A stretch of DNA of 64,000 bases, taken from the NCBI RefSeq assembly GCF_954871325.1, contig NC_088778.1, positions 6,419,743 through 6,483,742 on the forward strand, written 5' to 3'. Position numbers and translations under genes: made by a program. Positions 1-11,700 of this stretch are shown in pieces. Below the pieces are notes generated by a model. It did not search any database. It was not told where the DNA came from and worked only from the letters and a program-made list of their open reading frames with translations. Positions within the stretch are counted from its first letter, which is position 1; each line of letters opens with the position of its first letter. Source of the DNA: Gordionus sp. m RMFG-2023 (Eukaryota; Nematomorpha; Gordioida; Chordodea; Parachordodidae).

Positions 1-456
1 AATATTAAACATTTAGTATCGCCACCACATTACCCGAGAAGTAATGGGCAGGCCGAGAGAATGGTAGCTATTGTTAAAAGCTGGCTAAAAAAAGAAAAAT
101 GTGGAGAGGGAAAATGGTGGTTGTTATTATTAGCATATAACAATACTAAAACAAGCAAAGGAAATTCACCATCAGAAATGTTTTTAGGTAGAAAGACAAG
201 AACGGAATTAGATTTTTTGAAAGAAAGAATAAAGCAAAATGAGGATACATATGATGATAAATTTAAAGTTGGAAGTCTAGTATGGATTCTACTGTTTGAG
301 GGTCCAGTTAAATGGGGGAAGGGTATAATAAGTAAGAATATAGGAAAAAAGAAAATAGAAGTAGAGATTGAAGGGCAAGAAGGCACTTTTACTAGACACG
401 TAAAACAAGTAAGACTGAGAAGCTTAGCGCAAGTAAAAGATATGGGAGATAATTAG
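1..456 (+). mobile_element. Ty3/Gypsy integrase C-terminal part, cut by window edge
   Basis: The reading frame is open from base 1 and shows the end of a Ty3/Gypsy integrase core (the SNGQAERMV motif near residue 15) followed by the usual C-terminal domain with a VGSLVWI-like strand. It is closely related to the element at 59-63 kb, which shares the stretch NGQAERMVA and VKSWLKKE, so both belong to one family. The rest of the element lies outside the window to the left. Nothing in the visible part looks disrupted. Family assignment is firm; the state of the whole element cannot be judged. Confidence 0.85.
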
Positions 457-960
457 AAGAAATAAATTGATGATAGACATTATTATGAGAATCATATTGA
501 TGATATACTTAATTATGAGAATCAATTGTTAAAGAGATAAATTGTGGATGGACATAATTATGAGAATCATATTGATGATAGACAAAATGATGAGAATCAT
601 AATTTATCAGGGGATACAATTAAAAGAAATAAATTGATGATAGACATTATTATGAGAATCATATTGATGATATACTTAATTATGAGAATCAATTGTTAAA
701 GAGATAAATTGAGGATAGACATAATTAGGAGAATCATATTGATGATAGACATAATGATGAGAATCATAATTTATCAGGGGATACAAGTAAAAGAAGATAA
801 ATTGATGATAGACCTAATTTGAGAATCATATCGTTAGATGAAAGAAAATTGATGATAGACATAATTAGGAGAATCATAATTTCAAGAGATCAATGAGGAG
901 AATAATCATTCTCGAGGAAATAAATTTAATGATAGACCTAATTATGAGGGTTTAAACGGT
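457..960. repeat. Tandem repeat downstream of Gypsy integrase, period about 167 bp
   Basis: A block of about 167 bp is repeated nearly exactly (462-628 and 629-795), with a decayed third copy to about 950. Each block is built from shorter units of about 30 bp with the core ATTGATGATAGACATAATTATGAGAATCATA in variants. It lies between the integrase and the likely 3' end of the same element, so it is probably an element-internal satellite rather than a host sequence. Confidence 0.7.
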
Positions 961-1033
961 GAAGATATTATAAGGTGATTAGTAGATTATTAGAATATCA
1001 GGAAAGATATATATTTTTACAGAAATTTTATAG

Positions 1034-1348
1034 ATGGCATCATATGTCCGAGTAAGAAACAAGATTATCAAGATGGAAATCAGGGAAGCAGATGGATCGG
1101 CCGAATCCAACAGATGGAACGAAGCAGCAAGGGTAGAAGCGCAACAAAGATACGGAGAGTTACTACAGGAAACACCCAGAAGACAAAGGATAGAACGAGT
1201 GGAGCCATATTGGGTTCGGAAGAGTCGATTCGCATGTTGGGCATGCGGGGGAATGCATAAATTAAGGTTTTGTCCGACGACAATGAACGGTTCAGAGTTG
1301 GAAGTGCGAGAAGGTGGGGCACTAACGAAGGAAGCCTTGGAAAGATAA
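1034..1348 (+). CDS. Short CCHC-knuckle ORF, probably element-associated
   Basis: A 104-residue ORF stands out by its much higher G+C than its surroundings. Near residues 67-79 it has CWACGGMHKLRFC, which fits C-x2-C-x3-H-x4-C, the zinc knuckle of Gag proteins. The N-terminal two thirds are rich in Arg and Glu. It follows the Gypsy integrase and tandem repeat on the same strand, and a purine run AAAGGGTGGAGG (1353-1364), which could be a polypurine tract, lies just after it. It may be an extra 3' ORF of that element or the Gag piece of another copy. I do not recognise the rest of the protein. Confidence 0.45.
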   Translation: MASYVRVRNKIIKMEIREADGSAESNRWNEAARVEAQQRYGELLQETPRRQRIERVEPYWVRKSRFACWACGGMHKLRFCPTTMNGSELEVREGGALTKEALER

Positions 1349-1364
1349 TCTTAAAGGGTGGAGG

Positions 1365-2742
1365 TATTGTATGCAAATATATATTTAGTTGAGCCCTTCT
1401 TAATTGGGTGGTATTCAAATTTATATAAACGAACTTTCATCGTATGCAAATAAATATAATTATTTTAAAAATGTCTATGAATATGAATATTTTAGATTAT
1501 AGTTGAAAAAGAAATATATAATTTTTCATTACTTATTTCTATTATGAATTTTTACGAAATTATAATTTTTTTGGTATATTAAAAGTGGAATAAAATAAAA
1601 AGATTTGAAATAAAAGAGAATCATTTTTGGGTATTCAGTAAGATTACCAAATTCAATAATTTATATATATTGCATTATGTTCAGTCTCTCCCACTAGCCT
1701 CAGCAATATAAATATCAATCCCATATTGGTACAGTGTTGTTTAAAGGCTTGTTTTGAGCCGATTTTTAAAAACGGCTAACTCAATATTTTATCCAGAAAA
1801 ATATTACGTAAGTCTGAAGATTCTGCTCATAGAAGGAACAAAGGTCTAGACATATAATATCGAAATCTCGAGGCTTAGTCAATATTTTTCTGGCTTGAGT
1901 TAGCCGTTTTTAAAAATCGGTTCAAAACAAGCCGTTTAACAACACTACAAAAAAAGGTTATGTAAGAGTCCTGCAAACGCAAAAGAGAATTAATAATCTA
2001 TATTTTTGGTTATAACATGGTGTAATCAAAACAATAATTTTCAATTATGATCAATATTAATTATAATTATATGGCAATATAATATATATCTTTCTTTTTT
2101 TAAAAAAGTCATACCTGGGATATTTTTTTTACAAAAACAATATTTAAAATAAAATGAAAAGCTATTTTATTATAAATTCCAATAATTTGTGTTTAAAAAA
2201 AATACATAGATATTATTTGATGCAGTGATGGCATTTTAAATTAATATTAAAAATCAAAATACATATGATATTTTAATAAAAATTCAGTCTTTTGTATGTT
2301 AAATAATTTATTATTAAAAAACATTAAGAAATTTAGTTTAAAAAAAAATGCTTATTGTAAATAATATTGCCTTATATCAATTATTCCCATATATATTTTA
2401 AAAAAATTTAATATTATAAGTGACAGTGAAAAAGTGAGTTATCATTATTGTGAGATTTCTAATAGTAGTCGATTATGCATAATATATATAAAAATATTAT
2501 TAACGATATTTTTATTTTAAAAAAAATATGAGGATTTTAAAACATAGATTTTATTTGTCATAAACTATTTCTGGGGAAAAAAAAAAAATTTTTCCATTGT
2601 CAAATATCAAAAAATAATTTTTTTTTTGAAATTTTAAGAAAAATCTTATTAAATTAAGGTAAAAAGAAGAATAAATAATATATTATTCATAAGTCGTAAC
2701 TGGTTAATAAATTTGATTTGATTCCATAAAAATAGCTAGATT
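1365..2742. other. A+T-rich intergenic stretch between element and AMPK beta
   Basis: Apart from the MITE at 1732-1947 I see only A+T-rich sequence with long A and T runs. No reading frame with coding character is visible on either strand. The left part could hold the LTR of the element to the left, but I cannot find a matching second copy in the window. Confidence 0.5.
1732..1947. mobile_element. hAT-type MITE, CAGTGTTGTT family, copy 1
   Basis: The two ends are inverted copies of each other over about 55 bp: CAGTGTTGTTTAAAGGCTTG on the left and the complement ending AACAACACTA on the right, with the shared inner core AAAAACGGCTAACTCAATATTTT in variants. No coding sequence lies inside. Related copies are at about 12.5, 20.5, 26.5, 37.4 and 56.5 kb, with a more distant relative at 43.3 kb. 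No clear target duplication is left at this copy. Confidence 0.8.
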
Positions 2743-5700
2743 TCAGGATTTTACTTGCTTGTAGAACAGGGTTGTTACGTACTTTTTCTTATGCCTATGT
2801 GTGCAACTTAACACCAAAACACCATCCTTGAAGTAAATCCAAATTATGATTTTTGGAAGAAAAGAAAAATAGAAAGGAAAATAAAATATAAACTAAATAC
2901 ACATGGCGATTCTATAAACAAATAACCCTTATAAATATTATTAAAAAAATCTTATCTAATAATAAATTTCATATGATTTTATGCTGATCTCGACCATAAT
3001 CATTATTCTTATTTGAGAATGTTGATATATTCTAATATGAAACCTTGATGGATAAGGCGTACAAATGATTAAGCACAGCCCGAGTAGCCGGTTCCGGTAA
3101 TAGAGCGGGCTCAAAGTTATAGGGTATGTCCCTGTTTAGCGGTACTTGAAGGAGCTGAGGGGGCAAGAATGGAGGGGTGGCCCCGCCGGCGGCCGCGATT
3201 CTGGGAGGAACTCTTTGCCCGTATTGCAGGAGTTCGTGAGCGTCTTCGAGGTATGGCAGATCCGGATTCGGGGGTGCATCCAAGGTGGAGGAAAAATTTG
3301 GGCTAGGAGGTGCTAAAATAATTTAACAGTTAAAAAAAAAAGTTAACAAGGATTTTAAATATCCTATTCCTAGGTGTTTTTTTTATTAACATAAAGAAGG
3401 TAGGTTTTATAAAAAAATTTAAAATGGAGTTGTTAAGGTGTTCGGGGCAAAATGGATCAGACTTAAGATGGGCTTAATTAAATCGATAAGTTTTGTGTAA
3501 GTTTTTTTTTTAAAAATTCTTTTTAAAGAAATAAATAAGAGAAGGGGATGAAAGTGATTGGGTTTAAAGGGGTGTTATATTATTGTTTAAAATTATATTA
3601 CTTACTCAAGTATTCGTTTAAAATATACTTATTTTTAAAAGCTATTTTGTTTAATATTATCGTATTTACAAATAGTCGCCTGATTTTATATTATAGAGGG
3701 GGGGGGGTCATGTTTTTGGATAAGGTTGGTTCTAGCTGTCTCTTAATATGAATGATTATTTACCAAGGATGTCGATCTACAAATGTTTCACTGATCAGAT
3801 ATTCACCCCAACCCGATTCGATAACTGAATGTTTACAATAGTTTTTGTTAGATTCACAGATACCAAATTCTTACATTAGTAAAAGGTACCAAAAGCTGAA
3901 ATCACGACAGTTTCCTATTAAAAATCTGGTTTACCATATGGGGGGGGGGGGGTAGTATGATGCAAAATCGGCATCGAGATTGGAAGGAAGTAGGGGAAGG
4001 AGTGGGTGATTTAAATTTCTCTATTTGCTAATTGATTCTAATTCCCTTTTAATTGTTAATTTTTATTCAAGAATTTTTGATTCAAGAATAAATAGTGAAT
4101 AACTTATGTGGGAGTAAAAAAATATATAATCAACCCAAAATTATGTAAAACTAATTTTTATATTTTTAATAATCCTTTTTTGTTTAAAAATTTATTAATT
4201 CAGTTGTGTTTTGCACTTTTTACCGCTTATGTATATCGCTCATAATAGGTATGTAATTTTATTTATTATAATTCCTTCCAATCTTATATGGAAAAGTAAA
4301 ATGATACCATTTTTTTAAAATTTATATATTTTTTTCTTATAATTAATATTTTAAAAAAAGCAAGAAATATTCTTTCGTTGAAAAAAAAAATATTTTGAAA
4401 ATTTTCCGACATTTTGTTTTTTTTTCCTTACCCTTTAACATAAATATATTTAGTGACTTTATCGAAGTCAAATAAAATACAGAATGCTCTAATGTTAAAT
4501 ATTTGGACGGAAAAGATACCTTTATAAAAATGAGGCCAATGTAAGTGCTAAAATATATAACCATGGCCAAAATTAAAAGAAAATGGAATAAATTCTAAAT
4601 AAAAAGATTAAAAGAATTTTAATTAATGTATTGTATAATGATAATTATAATGTTAATTACATTATTTTATAAAACTTCACTAAAAGATGTAAAAATAGTT
4701 CTAATTATACTAATAAGTTTATTATTAAAATTATATAAAAACCAATTTGGAATATATTAAAAAAACTTAGTTAAAAATAAATTTAAAGATGCTTAACCTT
4801 AAGGAGATCATTAAAACGCATAATTTTGTCCAAATAAAAAAATAACGGTTGACCACTAAATAGCATTGCTCAATTGAGTATGTTTTATAAAGTTCTTCAA
4901 AATAACATATTCAAAAAATGGCCGCCATATCTGAAGCGAGAAAAAATTAAAAAATGTAAGTTAATTGCAAAATTACATTTCATACTTATTTGAATAATAA
5001 AATTTATAGATGTTAGCCACTGTCGCCAATAATATAGAATATTATCTTAGAATACATAATCTTACATTTGAAGTAATATATAAGTTTTAACAGTATACTG
5101 ATTTGGATTTTAGAAATTTTCTAAGAAAGAGGCATAGTAAATTAAACTTAAAAATGAATAATTTAGTTGATTATTGATTTTGAACTTTGCTAACACAAAT
5201 CATAATATTAAATTGGATTAATTTAATTTTAAATTAATTGTAAAATAACTTAAATAATATTAAATCAATTAAGCTTCAACTGTTAATGCTTGATTAATAT
5301 ATTTAGACATTATGAATGATCTTTATATTCTATTTTTAACACAGAATTTTTGCAATTGTTAACATAGTGAAAATAAAATTTATAAAGATATATTAATTAA
5401 ATATAGTTAGAGTTTTGACAAAGAAGTTTAATAATATACTGGTTTAAATTTTAGAAATTTTCTTAGGTAAAGTCATAGTAAATTAAATTTAAAAAGGAGT
5501 GCTTTATTTTCAATTAATGAATGATTATATTTAATTAAACAAGATTTAAAAATAACTTAAATAATATTAAATCGATTAAGCTTCAACTGTTAATTAATAT
5601 TTAGACATTATGAGTGATCTTGATATTCCATATTTGACACAGAATTTTTGCAATTGTTAACAGAGTGAAAATATAATTTATATGTATTACTCTAATAATT

Positions 5701-8700
5701 AAAATAGCACAGATTTAATAAAGATTTATATAGTCTTAATTAGATATTAGCAATGGTGGCCAATAACATAGAAGAGGTAGTGTAAAACCTAAATTTATTT
5801 TAGCGGTAATCAACGTTTCTTCTAAAGCAGAAAAGGGTTTTATAAGAGATATCATTTCTTAATCATAGGAAGGGACATTCCGTAGAAGGACACTAAAAAA
5901 CTTCCTATCTCCTAATCCAACTTTCGAAAAAAGGTGATAATGAGTAGTTTTAAAATATATATATACAATGTTAGAGACAGAGAAAAACCACTAGTAAGAA
6001 ATATAAAGTTCAACGGAAAAATAATTCAATATTTCGATAAAAAATAAAAAAATTAACGAAGGAAAGTACATTACAAAAAGTTCAAAGTTTTGTATTTGTT
6101 TACCTACATTTGGTTATACAGCTTGTAACAAAGAAATTTTTTTTTAATAAGGATCCAGGTGACGCTGGAAGGAATTTAATTTGGTTTAGATTAAAGATTC
6201 AAAATATGAAATATAGAGGAAAAAATTAGTTTAAAAATTTAATTCTCGCTAAATGAGGGAGATTTTAAAATTTGAGATTTATATTTTGTTTTCTCTCTAA
6301 TTATCGGAAGTCTTTTATATAATGCTTATTATTAATTATTATTTTCCTCTTTGTAAACTTTTATTTTGTGAAGTTTAGAGCTAATAAAAATGGGGAGTGT
6401 CCGGGAGGGAATATATTAAGTTAAAAAAAGTGATGAATGTTCAGTAATTTTCTTAATCTTCGATAAAAAAAAGTACATCTTACGTATTTACCATCTATCC
6501 TTGACCTGAACAAATGAAATCAATATTTTTTATGCAAAAAAACAACTAACTGTAAACTATGGACATAATCGAGGAAACATTTTCAAATTTTTTGTTTCTC
6601 ACTTATCGATATTTTATGCATTATCAACAATGATCGCGTTCATTGGTTGAATACAACTCTTTAAAATGTGTAGAGTAACTATATAATCTAATTTTTGTTA
6701 TTTGTTATAATCTAATTTTATTTTATAAACGGCGTAACCTTACTTTTTTAATATTATTTTACTTTTTTTGTATTTCGTTTATATTCTAATTTGGACTTAT
6801 AAAAAATGTATATAATAGAAGTGTGAAATGGAAAAAATAGTATTAATAGTATTAATAAAGTTAAATATAAATAAACACCTTTTTACCTTTGTGCACATAT
6901 ACATGTTACTCTACATGGTGCTCCGGGTGAGGATTGAACTCATGACCTTAAAATTGCAACAATTTTGGTATTAAACATGTGCCTACATCTGCTTATCACC
7001 AGCAATCCAATGGCCAGGTTGAACGCATGGTTAGAACGTTCAAAACACATATGAAAAGGAATATTAAAATAGACCCAGATATCGCACTTAGCAATAGTAT
7101 TAATAGTGTTAATAAAGTTAAATATAAATAAACACCTTTTTACCTTTATGCACCACATATGCATGTTACTCTACATGGTGCTCCAGTTTTGGCAAAAGAA
7201 ACTCGCCTCATGGAAATTTTTTTTAAAAATAAAATTTTTTTCCCTTTGTAAATATGGTTAATAAAAAAAATTATAAAATGGTACAAACAATTCTATAAGG
7301 GTAAGTCATTTCAAAATTATTTTCATCAATTATGTTCGCCTTCAAAGTACTAAATGTACCCCATCAAATTTCCATCTACGATATTCTATTTGATTTAACT
7401 TATAATTGCGATGTCAACTTTTCTAGGATAAACGGTACGGAGGATGTACTGTTTGAATTTATGAATTTAAGAGACATGATAAATTGCTTTGAATTATTAA
7501 ACGGGAAACACTATATTTACAGCGATAGTGATTTCATTGAATTAATTTGTATATTCGTTAAAACATAAATAGTTATACCAAAACTTGAATTAATAAAATA
7601 ATAAATGTTATAATTGCTTATTTATGTGTCTTATTAATTAAATATGGAAATTAAACAAGAATTTACACATAAGATCCCTAAGTTAGTGGGTCCTCTTACT
7701 GAAATTTATTTAGACAGAATATTAAATTACTTTTCGACCAGTACGGACTCTATTAAAATTAATACTTTGCTTAATAATTTATCAGACGAAGTTTTTGACG
7801 ACATTAAGGCAATTTGTTTTGATACCGATATTTTAGATCTTAAAATTGTGATTAAAAAGTTAACCTATCTTTTACCAGCGCTAAATTTAAATACTTTAAT
7901 TAATAAATTTAATCTTCTTCAACAAAACTCATCAGAGAGTTTTATGCTGTGGTACATTAGAGTATCGAAACTTCATAAGAAATGTAATTTTTTGGACGAT
8001 AGTAGATTAAAAGAGAAATTACGGACATCTACCTTAAACGATAAGATTAAATACAAATTCTCCAAAAATTTTGACCTTACATTGAATCAGATGGTGGAAT
8101 TAGGGGTGAAATTGGATTCTAGTAATATTAAGTCGGAGGATAATGATATAAGTTATATAAATAAGGATATAAAGTCCGATAAAGATAAAAATTTTTGCAG
8201 TAGAAATGATAATAATTTTAGAAATAATTATGATAATAGATATAGAAATGGGAATTACAATAATAATTTTAGATACAATTATGGTAATAATAATTCGCGA
8301 TACCACGATAATTATAACAATTATAACTATAACAAATATCGCTATAATAATAATAATCAATCGAATTATGGTAGAAATAATACATGGTATGATAATAATC
8401 AAAGAAAACAAATCCAATACGGTGACGGAAATCGTAACAATTACCAATCTTATTACAACAATTCAAATAATTATAGAGGTAATGATAATAATCAGAGAAA
8501 GCAAATACAATATAACAACTCAAATAATTATAGAAGTGGCGACGAAAATAATAGAAAGCAAATACAATACAATAATGATTACAACATGAATATTGAAGAA
8601 ATTATTGAAGAAAAAGGCGACTCTACAAAGAACAAAGATGATAATGATTTTAATGTCAACAATTTATCTGGCGATATGATTAATGACAAAGATAACGCTT

Positions 8701-11700
8701 TTATGACTACTTTAAAAGTGAACGACATTGTTACTTGTATGCAAGTGGACACTGGATCCAAATACACTATCATACCTCATGGTCTGGCTAAAAAACTTGG
8801 TATTAGAGATCTTAAGAAATCCGAGCTACAACTCACTGCTTATGACGGGAATTTAATCAAAATCATAGGAACTACTCAAGTTAAAGTGACTTATGATGGT
8901 ATTTCCAAATATTTACAAGCGGTATCGTTAAATCAAGTAAAAATGCCTTGTTGGGACGTACGTGGATCAATGCTTTCAAAAATATTTTAAATAAATTTAT
9001 AGCAAATATTGACACTAATTACGAAGATGAAATACTAAAAATTGATTAAAGAGTGTGAATCGAAATTGACTAATGGGCCAATCAACAGAGCAAGTGTCAA
9101 GTTACATTTAAGAAGTGATGCCCAACCTAAAATTATACCGCCTAGACGTATCCCTTATTCAAAAATTGATCTTGTTAGTAATGAACTCAAAAAATAGATA
9201 CATGATAAAATAATTGAGCCGGTGAATGATGTCCGATGGGCAAGTCCTGTTACCGCTGTCTACAAAGAAGATGGGAGCATTAGGCTTTGCGCTGATTTTA
9301 AGGATACTGTAAACCCAGCTCTAGAAGACTTTAAATGATCTAATTGCTAAACTTTTGGAAGGAAAGAAATTTACGAAGATTGACTTTAAAAATTCTTTCT
9401 TACAGATACCAATTGATAAAAGTTGCAGAAACATTTTAACCATATCTACGCATAAGGGATATTACCAATTTACTAGACTTCCTTTTGGGCTTAAGACCTC
9501 ATCTGCAATTTTTCAACAGATTATGGATCAAATCTTCGGTGACATGGATGACGTTATATTTTATATTGATGATTTACTTATAACTGGAAAAAACGATGAA
9601 GCCCACCTAAACAACATAAAAAAAGTGTTTGATAGAATATCATCGTTTGGGCTAATACCTAACTTTAATAAAAGTGTGTTCTTTAAAAACAAAGTGAGGT
9701 TCCTGGGTCATGATATTGACGCTAAGGGTATTCATGCTAATCACGACAAAATTGAAGCAATAATTAATATGCCAGAACCAAAATCAGCTGCTGAATTATC
9801 AACATTTCTGGGAATGGCTGGCTACTATAGAAAATTTTTGAACAATTTTGCGGAAATTGCCGATCCTCTTTATAAGATTGTCAATAAAGAAAAATGGGCT
9901 TGGAACCTAGAACACTCTAAAAGTTTTAATGATCTAAAGAAGTTAATTAGCCTTCCACCTGCTTTGACATATTTTAACCCTGAATTACCTATAGGGATAG
10001 CCACTGACGCATCAAAATGTGGTTTAGGAGCTGTACTATTTCATATTGAAAAAGATGGTAAAGAAAAACCTATAGCTTTTGCGTCGAGAACTTTATTAAA
10101 GTCTGAAATGAACTATACCAATATTGAGCGTGAGGCTCTCGCTATAATGTTCGCTATGAAGAGATTTCAGGAATATTTAATCGGCACAAAATTTACAATT
10201 ATTACTGACCATAAGCCTCTAGTTCACATCTTCACCAAGGGTCTTAAGGATAATAGCACCATGTCGTTAAGACTCCAGAAGTGGAATATTACATTAGGAG
10301 GATATGATTTTAATATAAAGTATAAAGCTGGTAAATATAATGTTGTTCCTGATTGCCTTTCAAGATTACCACAAGAATGTCGTGATGAAACTATTGAAGA
10401 TGTAACCATAATAAATGAATATGAGGATTTACCTATTAACTTTGATCAAATTCGTGATAAAAATTTGAAAGATACGGAATTAAAACAAGTCATAAATGAT
10501 ATTAATAACAACAGACCTATAATGAATAATATTTATAAAAACATTGAATTGGAATTAAGTATAATTAAGGATTGTCTTTACAAAAGCAATAAAATCATAA
10601 TTCCGTCTTCTATGAGAAAAACTATACTACAGTCATTACATGAAGGTCACTTGGGAGCAGGAAAAATCAAATCCTTAGCCAAAGAATACATGTGGTGGCC
10701 TGGTATAAATAATGATATCGTTATGGAAGTGAAAAGTTGTGCCGATTGTAATAAATATCATGATAATCCTATAAAGATACAAAAACCATGGGTTTCGGCA
10801 ACCAAACCGTTTGAAAGGATACATATAGATTATGCGGGTCCGTTTTTCACAAAAAACTGGTTGATAATAGTCGATGCCTACAGCAAATTTCCAATTATTA
10901 TTCCTATTAAAAATATTACGACTGATGTTACTTTAAAAGAAATCTTTAAAACTATTTCGCTATACGGAATACCTGAAACTATAGTTACTGATAACGGCAA
11001 TAAGCAATTATAACATTTATTTTTTTATTAAAGTTTTGGTATAAATATTTATGTTTTAACGAATATACAAATTAATTCAATGAAATCACTATCGCTGTAA
11101 ATATAGTGTTTCCCGTTTAATAATTCAAAGCAATTTATCATGTCTCTTAAATTCATAAATTCAAACAGTACATCCTCCGTACCGTTTATCCTAGAAAAGT
11201 TGACATCGCAATTATAAGTTAAATCAAATAGAATATCGTAGATGGAAATTTGATGGGGTACATTTAGTACTTTGAAGGCGAACATAATTGATGAAAATAA
11301 TTTTGAAATGACTTACCCTTTTTTTATCCATCTTATATAGAATTGTTTGTACCATTTTATAATTTTTTTTATTAACCATATTTACAAAGGGAAAAAAATT
11401 TTATTTTTAAAAAAAAATTTCCATGAGGCGAGTTTCTTTTGCCAAAACTGGAGCACCATGTAGAGTAACATGTATATGTGCACAAAGGTAAAAAGGTGTT
11501 TATTTATATTTAATTTATTAATACTATTAATACTATTTTTTCCATTTCACACTTCTATTATATACATTTTTTATAAGTCCAAATTAGAATATAAACGAAA
11601 TACAAAAAAGTAAAATAATATTAAAAAAGTAAGGTTACGCCGTTTATAAAATAAAATTAGATTATAACAAATAACAAAAATAAGATTATATAAATAATAA

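Larger units (their letters stand above)
6669..11696 (+). mobile_element. Rearranged Ty3/Gypsy element with inverted ends, in AMPK beta intron 4
   Basis: The element runs left LTR, primer-binding region, a small integrase piece (about 6950-7090), a partial LTR (7095-7175), leader with a 78-residue RRM-like ORF, Gag-protease, and reverse transcriptase-RNase H-integrase. It ends with an inverted copy of the leader and LTR (about 10999-11696) where a direct 3' LTR would be expected. The pol order and the YIDDLL catalytic motif are Ty3/Gypsy. Both arms carry an identical 78-residue ORF, so the inverted arrangement is young or has been homogenised. The element looks broken, with a few breaks plus the rearrangement. 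It lies antisense to the AMPK beta gene. Confidence 0.85.

Noticed and set aside
30-386. Minus-strand ORF of 118 residues
   Set aside because: It lies antisense to a clear Gypsy integrase frame and has only low-complexity hydrophobic content.
8100-8589. Three long ORFs rich in Ile, Tyr or Asn around the Gag low-complexity tract
   Set aside because: They are frame shadows of an A+T-rich repetitive codon run; the Gag-protease frame has protease motifs at its end.
6669-11696. A DIRS-like element, because of inverted ends
   Set aside because: The pol has an HHCC and DDE integrase and Ty3/Gypsy domain order, and no tyrosine recombinase is visible.
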